A DNA stretch of 22,599 nt from DATAVK01 sp036267755. GTDB lineage: Bacteria > Actinomycetota > Actinomycetes > JAFAQI01. The notes beneath the pieces were generated by a model. The model was not told where the DNA came from. It made no database searches and was given only the letters and a program-made list of their open reading frames with translations. Position 1 is the first letter of the stretch; each line of letters opens with the position of its first letter. This document shows, piece by piece, positions 1 through 7,761 of this stretch. A program made the translations under genes and the position numbers. The stretch spans positions 1 to 22,599 of the forward strand of contig DATAVK010000002.1 of NCBI GenBank assembly GCA_036267755.1. The letters run 5' to 3'.

Positions 1-490
1 CTACTTCGGCACGGTCGTCCCCGATCCGGATGCCGGCAACGGCGGCAGCTCGATCATCTTCGGCCGGCCGTCGTACCAGAACCGGGTCGCTGGCCAGGTC
101 GGAAAGCACCGCGGCGTCCCCGACGTGTCGATGAGCGGCGCCTGCAGCGGCCAGGTCGAGACCTACCAAAGCTTCCCGGGGCAGCCCAAGGGCTGGTACG
201 CCGCCTGCGGCACGAGTGAGTCGACCCCGCTGTTCGCCGGGATCGTGGCGCTCGCCGACCAGCGGGCCGGCCGTCACCTCGGCCTGCTCAACCCGTCGCT
301 CTACAGGCTCGCCGCGCACCACGCGGCCGGCATCGTCGACGTCACGCGCGGCACCACGACGGTGGAGTTCACCCGCAAGGGCAAGCTCATCACGATCCAC
401 GGGGCGAAGGCTCGAACCGGGTACGACGAGGCCTCCGGCGTTGGAACCGTCAATGGCGCGAAGCTGGTGCGGGAGCTGGCCGGGGCCTAG
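1..490 (+). CDS. Sedolisin (S53) family peptidase, C-terminal fragment
   Basis: The reading frame is open from base 2, so the gene starts outside the window and only about 162 C-terminal residues are seen. The fragment contains RGVPDVSM, then CGTSESTPLFAGIVALAD, which matches the sedolisin/kumamolisin catalytic-serine block (GTS followed by a small-x-P motif). It ends with a DVTRGT segment and ARTGYDEASGVGTVNG, which resemble the C-terminal calcium-binding loop of S53 enzymes. These are usually secreted, acid-active endopeptidases made with a pro-domain; the catalytic Glu and Asp and any signal peptide would lie upstream and cannot be checked. The stop codon TAG at 488-490 sits in a CTAG that is also the stop of the convergent kdpE-like gene. 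Family assignment is fairly sure; activity is not testable here. Confidence 0.8.
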   Translation, partial: YFGTVVPDPDAGNGGSSIIFGRPSYQNRVAGQVGKHRGVPDVSMSGACSGQVETYQSFPGQPKGWYAACGTSESTPLFAGIVALADQRAGRHLGLLNPSLYRLAAHHAAGIVDVTRGTTTVEFTRKGKLITIHGAKARTGYDEASGVGTVNGAKLVRELAGA

Positions 491-1173
491 CCCTCGGTCG
501 CGAACCGGTAACCCATGCCAGGCTCGGTGAGCAGGTGGACCGGGCGGGCGGAGTCCGGCTCGAGCTTGCGCCGTAGCTGGGCGAGGTAGACGCGCAGGTA
601 GTGGGTCTCCGACTCGTACTGTTCGCCCCAGACCTCGCGAAGCAGCTGCTTCGCGGTCACCAGCCGGCCGCGGTGCCGGGCCAGCACCTCGAGGATCTCC
701 CACTCGGTTGGGGTCAGCCGCACGTCCGTGCCGTCGGCCAGCCGGACCTGCTTCGCCGCCAGGTCGACGGTGAAGTCCGCGGTCGTGACGACCGGCTCGT
801 CGCGGGTCGTCGACGTCGCCCGGCGAGCGGCGGCGCGGAGCCGGGCCAGCAGCTCGTCCATCCCGAACGGTTTGGTGACGAAGTCGTCGGCCCCGGCGTC
901 CAGCGCCGCCACCTTGTCCGCCTCCTGCTCGCGGGCGGACAGCACGATGATCGGCACCTGCGACCAACCGCGGATGCCACGGATCACCTCGGCGCCGTCC
1001 ATGTCGGGAAGCCCGAGGTCGAGGATCACGACGTCCGGACGGTCGCTGGACGCCAGCCGGAGCCCGGCCGTCCCGTCCGAGGCGGTGTGCACGACGTAGT
1101 CACGAGCCGTCAGGTTGATCCGCAACGCGCGAAGGATCGACGCCTCGTCGTCGATGACGAGCACTGAGGTCAT
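487..1173 (-). CDS. kdpE: KdpE-like response regulator (OmpR/PhoB family), copy 1
   Basis: A 228-residue response regulator. The receiver domain (about 1-115) shows acidic residues D8, D9 and E10, phosphoacceptor D52 in ILDLGLPDMDG, S79 and K101 in TKPFG. The C-terminal half is an OmpR-type winged helix with RLTPTEWEILEVL and YLAQLRRKLEPD, ending TEPGMGYRF, typical of KdpE. It should be phosphorylated by the kinase just upstream (ATG at 1171-1173 overlaps the kinase stop by 4 bases, ATGA), which implies translational coupling. KdpE proteins usually activate potassium-uptake genes; the nearest such target here is the kimA-like gene. It is close in sequence and numbering to the second KdpE at 7758-8450, so they are paralogues. 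The symbol reflects family, not proven function. Confidence 0.9.
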   Translation of the reverse strand: MTSVLVIDDEASILRALRINLTARDYVVHTASDGTAGLRLASSDRPDVVILDLGLPDMDGAEVIRGIRGWSQVPIIVLSAREQEADKVAALDAGADDFVTKPFGMDELLARLRAAARRATSTTRDEPVVTTADFTVDLAAKQVRLADGTDVRLTPTEWEILEVLARHRGRLVTAKQLLREVWGEQYESETHYLRVYLAQLRRKLEPDSARPVHLLTEPGMGYRFATEG

Positions 1174-3092
1174 GCGGACTCGTTGACCCGGTCACCGATC
1201 GATTCGACCATCGGCAGGTCTACGCGCATCGTGAGTCCGCCGCCCGGAGTCGCTGCTGCCGTCACGGCGCCGCCGGTCGACTCGATGAAGCCACGGGCCA
1301 CGGCGAGTCCCAGCCCCACCCCTCCGCTGGAACGGCGGTCGCCGAGCTGTTGGAACGGCTCGAAGATCCGTTCGCGCAGCTCGGGGGGCACGCCGGGTCC
1401 GTGGTCGATGACCTCGAGGACGACGTGACCGTCTCCGGCCCGGGCGGCGAGGCGAGGCGGCTGGCCGGCGGGCGAGTAGCGCAGCGCGTTCGCGACCAGG
1501 TTCGCCAGCGACCGCTCCAGCAGTCCTGGGTCCGTGACGACCAGCGGCAGGGTGTCGGGGATGTCGAGCGTGAGCAGCCCGGCGTCGAGGCCGCGCAGTG
1601 CGAGCGGCGCGATCTCGTCGAGCGACGTCGGGCGCAGCAGTGGCTGCAGCGACCCGGTCTGGATCCGGCTCATGTCGAGCAGGTTCGCGATCAGGGCGTC
1701 GAGCCGGTCCGCGTTCTCCTCGATCGTGGCGAGCAGCTCGGCGCGGTCTGCCTCGGACCACTCGACGTCGGTCTGTCGTAGCGAGCTGACGCTTGCCTTG
1801 ACCGACGCCAGCGGTGTCCGCAGGTCGTGGCTGACGGCTGCGAGCAGGGCGGTACGCATCCGGTTCCCGGCCGCGAGCATCTCGGCCTGCGCGGCCTGGA
1901 TCCGCAGCCGCTCCCGGTCGAGGGCTGCGGCGCTCTGGACGGCGTACCCCTCGAGGATGCGGGCCGTGACCTCACCGCCGTCGTCCCCGAACAATCGGAG
2001 CCGTAGGTCGGCACGGACCGGCAGGATGTGGCCTGGTTCCTCGTCGGTGACGTCGCCGCCGACCGCGACCCGGACCCATCGACCGCCGATCAGCTCCTGC
2101 AGCTCGGCGCTCACCGCGAGCTCCTCCGACAGATGGTCGAGGATGTCGGCCGCCGTGTCGTGACCGCTGAGCACGGTCCGGGCGAGACCGAGCAGCGCAC
2201 TCGACTCGGCGCGGCTGCGCTCGGCCAACGTTGCGCGCCGGGCGGCGAGGTGGACGATGCTGCTGACGGTGACGGCGACGGTCACGAACAGCAGCAGGGC
2301 CAGCAGGTTCTGCGGCGAGTCGATCGTCCAGTGGTGCAACGGCGGCGTGAAGAACCAGTTGAGCAGCAGGCTCGCGGCCACCGCGGCGACGACGGCCGGC
2401 CAGAATCCTCCGACCAGCGTGATGCCGACGACGGCGACCAGGTAGAGCAGCAGGTCATCGACCAGCGCCAGGTGGCCGCGTACGTCGGTGAGCAGCGCGG
2501 TCGCGATCGGAAGGCCGATGACGGCGAGCACGATGCCGAGCGCCTGGCGTCGACGACCGACAGCCGACGCGAGGTCGAGCATCCGGCGCGGTGCCCAGAC
2601 GTCGGCGTTGACACGCGAGGACGCCTCGACGCCGTCAGGCGAGGACACCCCGACCGCGCTGTCGCCGTGCGTCACGCCCACCAGTGTGGACTGTTCTGCA
2701 AGCAATCGCCGTACCGCGAGACGTCTCGACCACGCCGCGGCGGCTGCCGGTACGACGGCACAGCCGACGAGCACCACCGCGACCACGAGACCGCGATGAG
2801 CCGTGGTCTGCAACTGGGCGTACGGCGGCCGCGAGAATCCGGTCACCGTCAGCCAGGCGATCGCGACCATCGGGACGATGGTGCGCACCTCGGCGATCGC
2901 GGCGACGACGGCGGTGATCAGCCCGGCGAGAACCAGGATCCAGTGCGGGCCCAGATGCCCGTGCAGCCCGGCCGCCGTCGCGCCCAAAATCAGCAGCGCG
3001 GTGAAACCGACGGGTAGGACAAAGGCACCGTCATACGCCCGCTCCCGGTGATGCATGAGACCAGTGAACGTCCGGGAGAGCCGCAGTTCCAC
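1170..3092 (-). CDS. KdpD-like sensor histidine kinase lacking the KdpD/USP sensor domains
   Basis: A 640-residue membrane kinase. Residues about 185-285 match the four-helix DUF4118 region of KdpD (WFFTPPLHHWTI is its hallmark loop). It is followed by a linker/GAF-like segment, a HisKA domain with H422 in AVSHDLRTPLAS, and a HATPase with N-box NLVANALRYSP (531 on), DHGPGV and GVGLGLA. The N-terminal Walker-type KdpD domain and the universal-stress-protein domain of full KdpD are absent. About 180 residues with roughly three hydrophobic segments (24-42, 51-82, 102-120) replace them. The start is uncertain: GTG at 3090-3092 has no clear Shine-Dalgarno and abuts a direct repeat, and ATG at 3054-3056 is an alternative. 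The end overlaps the response regulator by 4 bases. It probably senses a different cue from classical KdpD (inference). Confidence 0.85.
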   Translation of the reverse strand: MELRLSRTFTGLMHHRERAYDGAFVLPVGFTALLILGATAAGLHGHLGPHWILVLAGLITAVVAAIAEVRTIVPMVAIAWLTVTGFSRPPYAQLQTTAHRGLVVAVVLVGCAVVPAAAAAWSRRLAVRRLLAEQSTLVGVTHGDSAVGVSSPDGVEASSRVNADVWAPRRMLDLASAVGRRRQALGIVLAVIGLPIATALLTDVRGHLALVDDLLLYLVAVVGITLVGGFWPAVVAAVAASLLLNWFFTPPLHHWTIDSPQNLLALLLFVTVAVTVSSIVHLAARRATLAERSRAESSALLGLARTVLSGHDTAADILDHLSEELAVSAELQELIGGRWVRVAVGGDVTDEEPGHILPVRADLRLRLFGDDGGEVTARILEGYAVQSAAALDRERLRIQAAQAEMLAAGNRMRTALLAAVSHDLRTPLASVKASVSSLRQTDVEWSEADRAELLATIEENADRLDALIANLLDMSRIQTGSLQPLLRPTSLDEIAPLALRGLDAGLLTLDIPDTLPLVVTDPGLLERSLANLVANALRYSPAGQPPRLAARAGDGHVVLEVIDHGPGVPPELRERIFEPFQQLGDRRSSGGVGLGLAVARGFIESTGGAVTAAATPGGGLTMRVDLPMVESIGDRVNESA

Positions 3093-3093
3093 G

Positions 3094-3134
3094 ATCTTGA
3101 CGGGATCTTGACGCCTGCCCTGGGAATCTTGACG
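3094..3134. promoter_or_regulatory. Three phased ATCTTGACG direct repeats, probable KdpE-type operator
   Basis: Exact copies of ATCTTGACG lie at 3094-3102, 3105-3113 and 3126-3134. Start-to-start spacing is 11 and then 21 bases, one and two helical turns, so all copies face the same side of the DNA. OmpR/PhoB-family regulators bind such tandem direct repeats with about 11-base spacing. The array sits between the divergent kdpD-like gene and the kimA-like gene, both plausible Kdp regulon members. A TAGCGT hexamer at 3167-3172 could be the -10 of the kimA-like gene, placing the repeats at an activator position; I see no good -35. The binding factor is inferred, not shown. Confidence 0.55.
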
Positions 3135-3176
3135 AGCGCCTTACGCCGTGGCGACCACGGCGCTCCTAGCGTCGCC
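3135..3176 (+). other. Overlapping inverted repeats in the kimA-like upstream region
   Basis: Three mutually exclusive inverted repeats overlap here: AGCGCC (3135-3140) with GGCGCT (3159-3164); CGCCGTGG (3144-3151) with CCACGGCG (3155-3162, 3-base loop); and GGCGAC (3150-3155) with GTCGCC (3171-3176). They could form alternative hairpins in DNA or in a leader RNA, or be chance in GC-rich sequence. No ydaO-type c-di-AMP riboswitch is recognisable, and the interval is too short for one. Confidence 0.3.
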
Positions 3177-3221
3177 AGTTGTGAGCACCAGTGTGACCGG
3201 GCGACGGATCGGACCGCGTCG

Positions 3222-5138
3222 ATGACGCGGCCGATCACCAGCGTGAAGCGGCTGCTGTTCGGCCGCCCGCTGCGCAGCACCCAGCTGCAGGAGACGCTGT
3301 TGCCGAAGACGCTGGCGCTACCGGTCTTCTGCTCCGACCCGATCTCCTCGGTCGCCTATGCCACCGAGGAGATCGTGCTGGTGCTGGCCGCGGGCGGTGC
3401 GGCGTACCTGTCCATGGCGAAGTGGGTCGCGGTCGCCGTGACGGCGCTGCTCATCATCGTCGTGTTGTCGTATCGACAGACCTGTTACGCCTACCCGAAC
3501 GGCGGCGGTGCGTTCGCGGTCAGCCTCGACAACTTCGGCCCGAAGCCGGCCCTGATCGCGGCGTCGGCCCTGTTGGTCGACTACGTGATGACCGTTGCGG
3601 TCTCGATCGTGTCGGGCGTCGTCGCGATCACCAGCGCCGCGCCCTCGCTGCGCCACCATGCGGTGCTGCTGTCGGTGTTCTTCGTGACCTTGCTGGTGGT
3701 CGCGAACCTGCGCGGTGTGCGGGAGTCCGGCAAGGCCTTCGCAGTGCCGACGTACACCTTCATCGCGCTCACCATGCTGATGTTCATCGTGGCCATTGTC
3801 CGGGCAGCGAGCGGTCACCTGCCGCAGGCCGAGACCGCGGGTCAGACCTTGCACCGGACCGTGCAGGTCGGCGGTCTCGCGACCTTGCTCCTCGCGCTGC
3901 GGGCGTTCGCCTCGGGGTGTACGGCGTTGACCGGAGTCGAGGCGATCAGCAACGGCGTGCCGTCGTTCCGGCGCACGAAGGCCCGCAACGCCGCCGCCAC
4001 GTTGAGCATCATGGGGGCGCTCGCCGTGTCGATGTTCGTCGGCATCACGGTGCTGGCGCTGCACCTGCACGCCCACGCCCAGCCGGACGGCAACCCGTCG
4101 GTGATCTCGCAGATCGCAGCCGCGGTCTACGGCCGTCACGCCGTCCTCTACTACCTCTACCAGGCAGCCACTGCCGGCATCCTGATCCTCGCCGCGAACA
4201 CCGCTTTCAACGGCTTCCCGGTTCTCGCCTCGATCCTCGCCCAGAACCGCTATCTGCCACGGCAGCTGCACAACCGCGGCGACAAGCTCGTGTTCAGCAA
4301 CGGCATCATCCTGCTGGGCGGCCTCGCGGTCGCTCTTGTCGTCGGGTTCGACGCCAACATCGACCGGCTGATCCAGCTCTACATCATCGGGGTGTTCACG
4401 TCGTTCACCCTCAGCCAGGCCGGCATGGTCAAGCACTGGAACACGTTGCTGCCTGACGTCGCGGGTCGTGATGCCCGACGGATGCGCACGTCACGCGTCA
4501 TCAACCTGGTCGGAACCGTCTCGACGGCCGTCGTCCTGGTTGTCGTGCTCTACACGAAGGTGGTCCACGGCGCCTGGATCGCGATTCTTGCGATGGCCTT
4601 CCTGTTCATCACGATGCGCGGGATCCGCAAGCACTACGACTCGGTGAGCGCCGAGCTGGACATCGACGCGGTGGAGCCGCCGATGCTGCCGTCGCGTAAC
4701 CACGCCGTGGTCCTGGTGTCGCGGCTGCACATGCCGACGCTTCGCGCGCTGTCCTACGCACGCGCGACCCGACCCAGCACCCTGACGGCGGTCACCATCA
4801 ACCTCGACGACGACGACACGGCGCGGCTCGTCGAGCAGTGGAAGGCCCACGACATCCCGGTCGAGCTGGTGGTGCTGGACTCGCCGTACCGAGAGATCAC
4901 GCGGCCGCTGTTGCGCTACATCCGCGACCTGCATCGCCGGTCACCGCGCGACCTCGTAACGGTCTTCATCCCCGAGTACGTCGTCGGTCGATGGTGGGAG
5001 CAGCTGCTGCACAACCAGAGCGCGTTGCGGCTCAAGGCGCGACTGCTGTTCGAGCCGGGCGTGATGGTGACGAGCGTGCCGTGGCAGCTGCAGTCCACGG
5101 TCAGCGCGCACAAGATCGACCCGGTCTCGCTGGAGTGA
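3222..5138 (+). CDS. kimA: KimA-type APC superfamily potassium permease
   Basis: From ATG at 3222 this encodes about 638 residues. Near the N-terminus it has LPVFCSDPISSVAYATEEI, the signature of the KimA (YdaO) branch of APC transporters, then about twelve hydrophobic segments and a roughly 150-residue soluble C-terminal domain starting near RGIRKHYDSV. KimA is a high-affinity potassium/proton symporter of the cytoplasmic membrane that is often controlled by c-di-AMP. The frame stays open to an ATG at 3048, but the extra 58 residues overlap the divergent kinase gene and the operator-like repeats and look non-membrane and unconserved, so 3222 (MTRPITSVKRLLFGRP) is preferred despite a weak ribosome site. 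It lies 73 bases before kdpD on the same strand. Family is sure; potassium specificity is inferred from homology and neighbours. Other APC substrates are possible. Confidence 0.82.
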   Translation: MTRPITSVKRLLFGRPLRSTQLQETLLPKTLALPVFCSDPISSVAYATEEIVLVLAAGGAAYLSMAKWVAVAVTALLIIVVLSYRQTCYAYPNGGGAFAVSLDNFGPKPALIAASALLVDYVMTVAVSIVSGVVAITSAAPSLRHHAVLLSVFFVTLLVVANLRGVRESGKAFAVPTYTFIALTMLMFIVAIVRAASGHLPQAETAGQTLHRTVQVGGLATLLLALRAFASGCTALTGVEAISNGVPSFRRTKARNAAATLSIMGALAVSMFVGITVLALHLHAHAQPDGNPSVISQIAAAVYGRHAVLYYLYQAATAGILILAANTAFNGFPVLASILAQNRYLPRQLHNRGDKLVFSNGIILLGGLAVALVVGFDANIDRLIQLYIIGVFTSFTLSQAGMVKHWNTLLPDVAGRDARRMRTSRVINLVGTVSTAVVLVVVLYTKVVHGAWIAILAMAFLFITMRGIRKHYDSVSAELDIDAVEPPMLPSRNHAVVLVSRLHMPTLRALSYARATRPSTLTAVTINLDDDDTARLVEQWKAHDIPVELVVLDSPYREITRPLLRYIRDLHRRSPRDLVTVFIPEYVVGRWWEQLLHNQSALRLKARLLFEPGVMVTSVPWQLQSTVSAHKIDPVSLE

Positions 5139-5211
5139 CCGACGCGACTGGGATCATGATCAAGCCGGCACCCAACGTGCCGAGCGCCACTGGGGTAAGG
5201 CGAGGCGAGCT

Positions 5212-7761
5212 ATGACGGCGGGCCGAGGCACGCTTCGGGTGTACCTCGGGTGTGCCCCCGGGGTCGGGAAGACCTACGCGATGCTCGACGAGGCCCATCG
5301 GCGCCGTGCCCGAGGGACCGACATCGTCATCGGCTACGTGGAGACGCACGGCCGGGCGAAGACGATCGCCATGGTGGGCGACCTCGAGGTGGTCCCACGG
5401 GCGACGCTGAGCTACCGGGGCGCGACGTTTGAGGAGATGGACCTCGACGCCGTCTTGGCCCGGCGACCTGAGGTCGTGCTCGTCGACGAGCTGGCCCACA
5501 CGAACGTCCCCGGCGCGCAGCATGCCAAGCGGTGGCAGGACATCAAGGTGATCCTCGATGCCGGCATCACCGTCATCAGCGCCGTCAACGTGCAGCACCT
5601 CGAGTCCATCAACGACGTCGTCGAGAAGATCACCGGGATCCGGCAGCGAGAGACCGTTCCGGACGCCGTGGTGCGCGCCGCCGACCAGGTCGAGCTGATC
5701 GACCTCGACCCCGAGGCGCTGCGGCGCCGGATGGCGCACGGCAACATCTACCCGGCGGAACGCATCGACGCGGCGCTCGGCAACTACTTCAGGGTCGGCA
5801 ACCTCACGGCGCTGCGCGAGCTGGCCCTGCTCTGGCTGGCCGACAAGGTCGACGACGCCCTCCAGCAGTACCGCGCGGAACACGAGATCGCCGAGACCTG
5901 GGAGGCCCGCGAGCGCGTCGTCGTGGCGCTGACCGGCGGACCGGAGGGCGAGACTCTGTTGCGTCGGGGCGCCCGGATCGCCGCTCGCGGCGGAGCCGAC
6001 CTGCTCGCGGTGCACGTGACGCCGTCGGACGGCCTGGTCGGAGCGAGCCCGCTCGAGCTCGCCAGTCAGCGCCAGCTCGTCGAGTCGTTGGGCGGCAGCT
6101 ACCACGAGATCGTCGGCGACAAGGTGGCCGCATCACTCCTGGAGTTCGCTCGCGCCCAGAACGCGACCTCACTGGTTGTCGGCGCGTCGCGGCGCTCGGC
6201 GCTGGCGACCTTCTTCACCGGACCCGGGATCGGTGCGACCACGGTCCGGCTCGCGGGCGACATCGACGTCCACATGGTTCCGCACGAACAGGTCGGCCGG
6301 GGTCGTGGGCTTCCCCGGTTGCACGGCGGCCTCACGCCCCAACGCCGGATCGCCGGTGCCGTGCTCGCGGTCGTCCTGCTCGTCGCGCTGACGGTTGGCC
6401 TCACACACGCCCGCACCCATCTCGACCTGACCAGCGACCTGCTGCTGTTCCTCGTTGCGGCGGTCGCGGTGTCGGTCGTCGGCGGCGTGTACCCGGGCCT
6501 GTTCGCGGCGGTCGTCGGCAGCCTCCTGCTGAACTTCTACTTCACCCCGCCGATCCACCACTTCACGATCTCCGAGCACGACAATGTCATCGCGCTCGTC
6601 GCGTTCCTGGTGGTGGCTGCCATCGTGAGCTCGGTCGTCGACCTGGCCGCGCGTCGTACCCGTCAGGCGGTGCGGGCGACGGCCGAGTCGCGCACCCTCG
6701 CCACGGTCGCGGGGAGCGTCCTGCGCGGAGATGACGCGCTCGGTGCCCTGCTCGACCAGGCGCGCGAGGCGCTAAGACTAGCGGCGGTCACCCTGCTCGC
6801 GCGTGACGCGGATGACCCGACGTCGTGGCATGTCGTCGCGAGCAGCGGGGGTGCTCCGATCAACTCCCCGGCCGATGCCGACGTGCAGGCGACGGCGGAG
6901 GACGGGATCGCGCTGGTCGCCCGCGGGCGGGTGCTGCCCGCTGAGGACGAACGGCTGTTCACCGTCTTCGCGGTGCAGGCGGCCGCGGTCCTGGGACATC
7001 AACGGCTCGCGGCCGAGGCGGCCGCCGCCCAGCCGTTGGCGGAAGCCGATCGACTACGCACCGCGCTGCTGGCTGCCGTCAGCCACGACCTGCGCTCGCC
7101 GCTGGCCTCGGCGTCCGCCGCGGTCGACAGCCTCACCAACGCCGATATCGCCTGGAGCGACGAGGAACGTCGAGAGCTGCTCGCCACGGCGCGCGAGTCG
7201 TTGCAACGGCTCACCCGGCTGGTCGAGAACCTGCTCGACATGAGCCGAGTCCAGGCCGGGGCGCTGTCGATGTTCTGTGAACCGACCCGGCTAGATGAGG
7301 TGGTGCCACTGGCCCTCGACACCCTCGGCTGCCAGGCGACCGACGTCGAGATCGCGCTGCCACACTCGCTGCCCGAGGTGATGGCCGACCCGGCTCTGCT
7401 GGAACGCGTGATCGCCAACGTTGTGGCGAACGCCATCCGCTACGCGCCGGCCGGAACTCATCCGTTGATCACGGGCAGCACCCACGGGTACGACGTCCAG
7501 CTCCGCATCATCGACCGCGGGCCGGGGGTGCCCGAGTCGTCGAAGGAGGCGATCTTCACGCCCTTCCAGCGACTCGGCGACCACGACCCGACCACCGGTG
7601 TCGGCCTCGGACTCGCGCTGGCCCGGGGACTGGTGGAAGCGATGGGCGGCCAGCTCAGCCCCGAGGAGACGCCGGGTGGCGGCCTGACCATGGTCATGCA
7701 GCTGCCCGCCGCTCGGCGTTCCACCGTGAAGCCGGAGTCGAGCGAGGTGCCGACCTCATGA
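5212..7761 (+). CDS. kdpD: Full-length KdpD sensor histidine kinase
   Basis: An 849-residue kinase with the complete KdpD architecture. It has an N-terminal KdpD domain with Walker A GCAPGVGKT (13-21) and VDELAHTNVPG (91-101), and a universal-stress-protein domain (about 235-355). The DUF4118 four-TM region (about 380-475, with YFTPPIHHFTI) is followed by a GAF-like linker, HisKA with H625 in AVSHDLRSPLAS and a HATPase with NVVANAIRYAP and GVGLGLA. It senses potassium limitation or ionic stress and phosphorylates KdpE. In some bacteria the USP domain binds c-di-AMP; here the corresponding stretch (VALTGGPEGETLLRRGAR) does not show the staphylococcal SxS/FTAxY residues as I remember them, so that ligand is doubtful. 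The start ATG has a modest purine-rich AAGGCGAGG upstream. The stop overlaps kdpE by 4 bases (ATGA). GATCATGATC at 5152-5161 is a small palindrome in the gap after kimA. Confidence 0.95.
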   Translation: MTAGRGTLRVYLGCAPGVGKTYAMLDEAHRRRARGTDIVIGYVETHGRAKTIAMVGDLEVVPRATLSYRGATFEEMDLDAVLARRPEVVLVDELAHTNVPGAQHAKRWQDIKVILDAGITVISAVNVQHLESINDVVEKITGIRQRETVPDAVVRAADQVELIDLDPEALRRRMAHGNIYPAERIDAALGNYFRVGNLTALRELALLWLADKVDDALQQYRAEHEIAETWEARERVVVALTGGPEGETLLRRGARIAARGGADLLAVHVTPSDGLVGASPLELASQRQLVESLGGSYHEIVGDKVAASLLEFARAQNATSLVVGASRRSALATFFTGPGIGATTVRLAGDIDVHMVPHEQVGRGRGLPRLHGGLTPQRRIAGAVLAVVLLVALTVGLTHARTHLDLTSDLLLFLVAAVAVSVVGGVYPGLFAAVVGSLLLNFYFTPPIHHFTISEHDNVIALVAFLVVAAIVSSVVDLAARRTRQAVRATAESRTLATVAGSVLRGDDALGALLDQAREALRLAAVTLLARDADDPTSWHVVASSGGAPINSPADADVQATAEDGIALVARGRVLPAEDERLFTVFAVQAAAVLGHQRLAAEAAAAQPLAEADRLRTALLAAVSHDLRSPLASASAAVDSLTNADIAWSDEERRELLATARESLQRLTRLVENLLDMSRVQAGALSMFCEPTRLDEVVPLALDTLGCQATDVEIALPHSLPEVMADPALLERVIANVVANAIRYAPAGTHPLITGSTHGYDVQLRIIDRGPGVPESSKEAIFTPFQRLGDHDPTTGVGLGLALARGLVEAMGGQLSPEETPGGGLTMVMQLPAARRSTVKPESSEVPTS

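Noticed and set aside
3048..3221. Upstream extension of the kimA-like gene to ATG 3048
   Set aside because: The added 58 residues overlap the divergent kinase gene and the phased repeats, have no membrane or permease character, and would leave no promoter space; the conserved protein begins at 3222.
3093..3221. c-di-AMP (ydaO-type) riboswitch before the kimA-like gene
   Set aside because: The region is too short and shows none of the conserved core pieces I know from that riboswitch; only simple inverted repeats are present.
5152..5161. GATCATGATC palindrome between the kimA-like gene and kdpD
   Set aside because: Ten-base palindromes of this kind are common; there is no nearby promoter and the genes appear co-transcribed.
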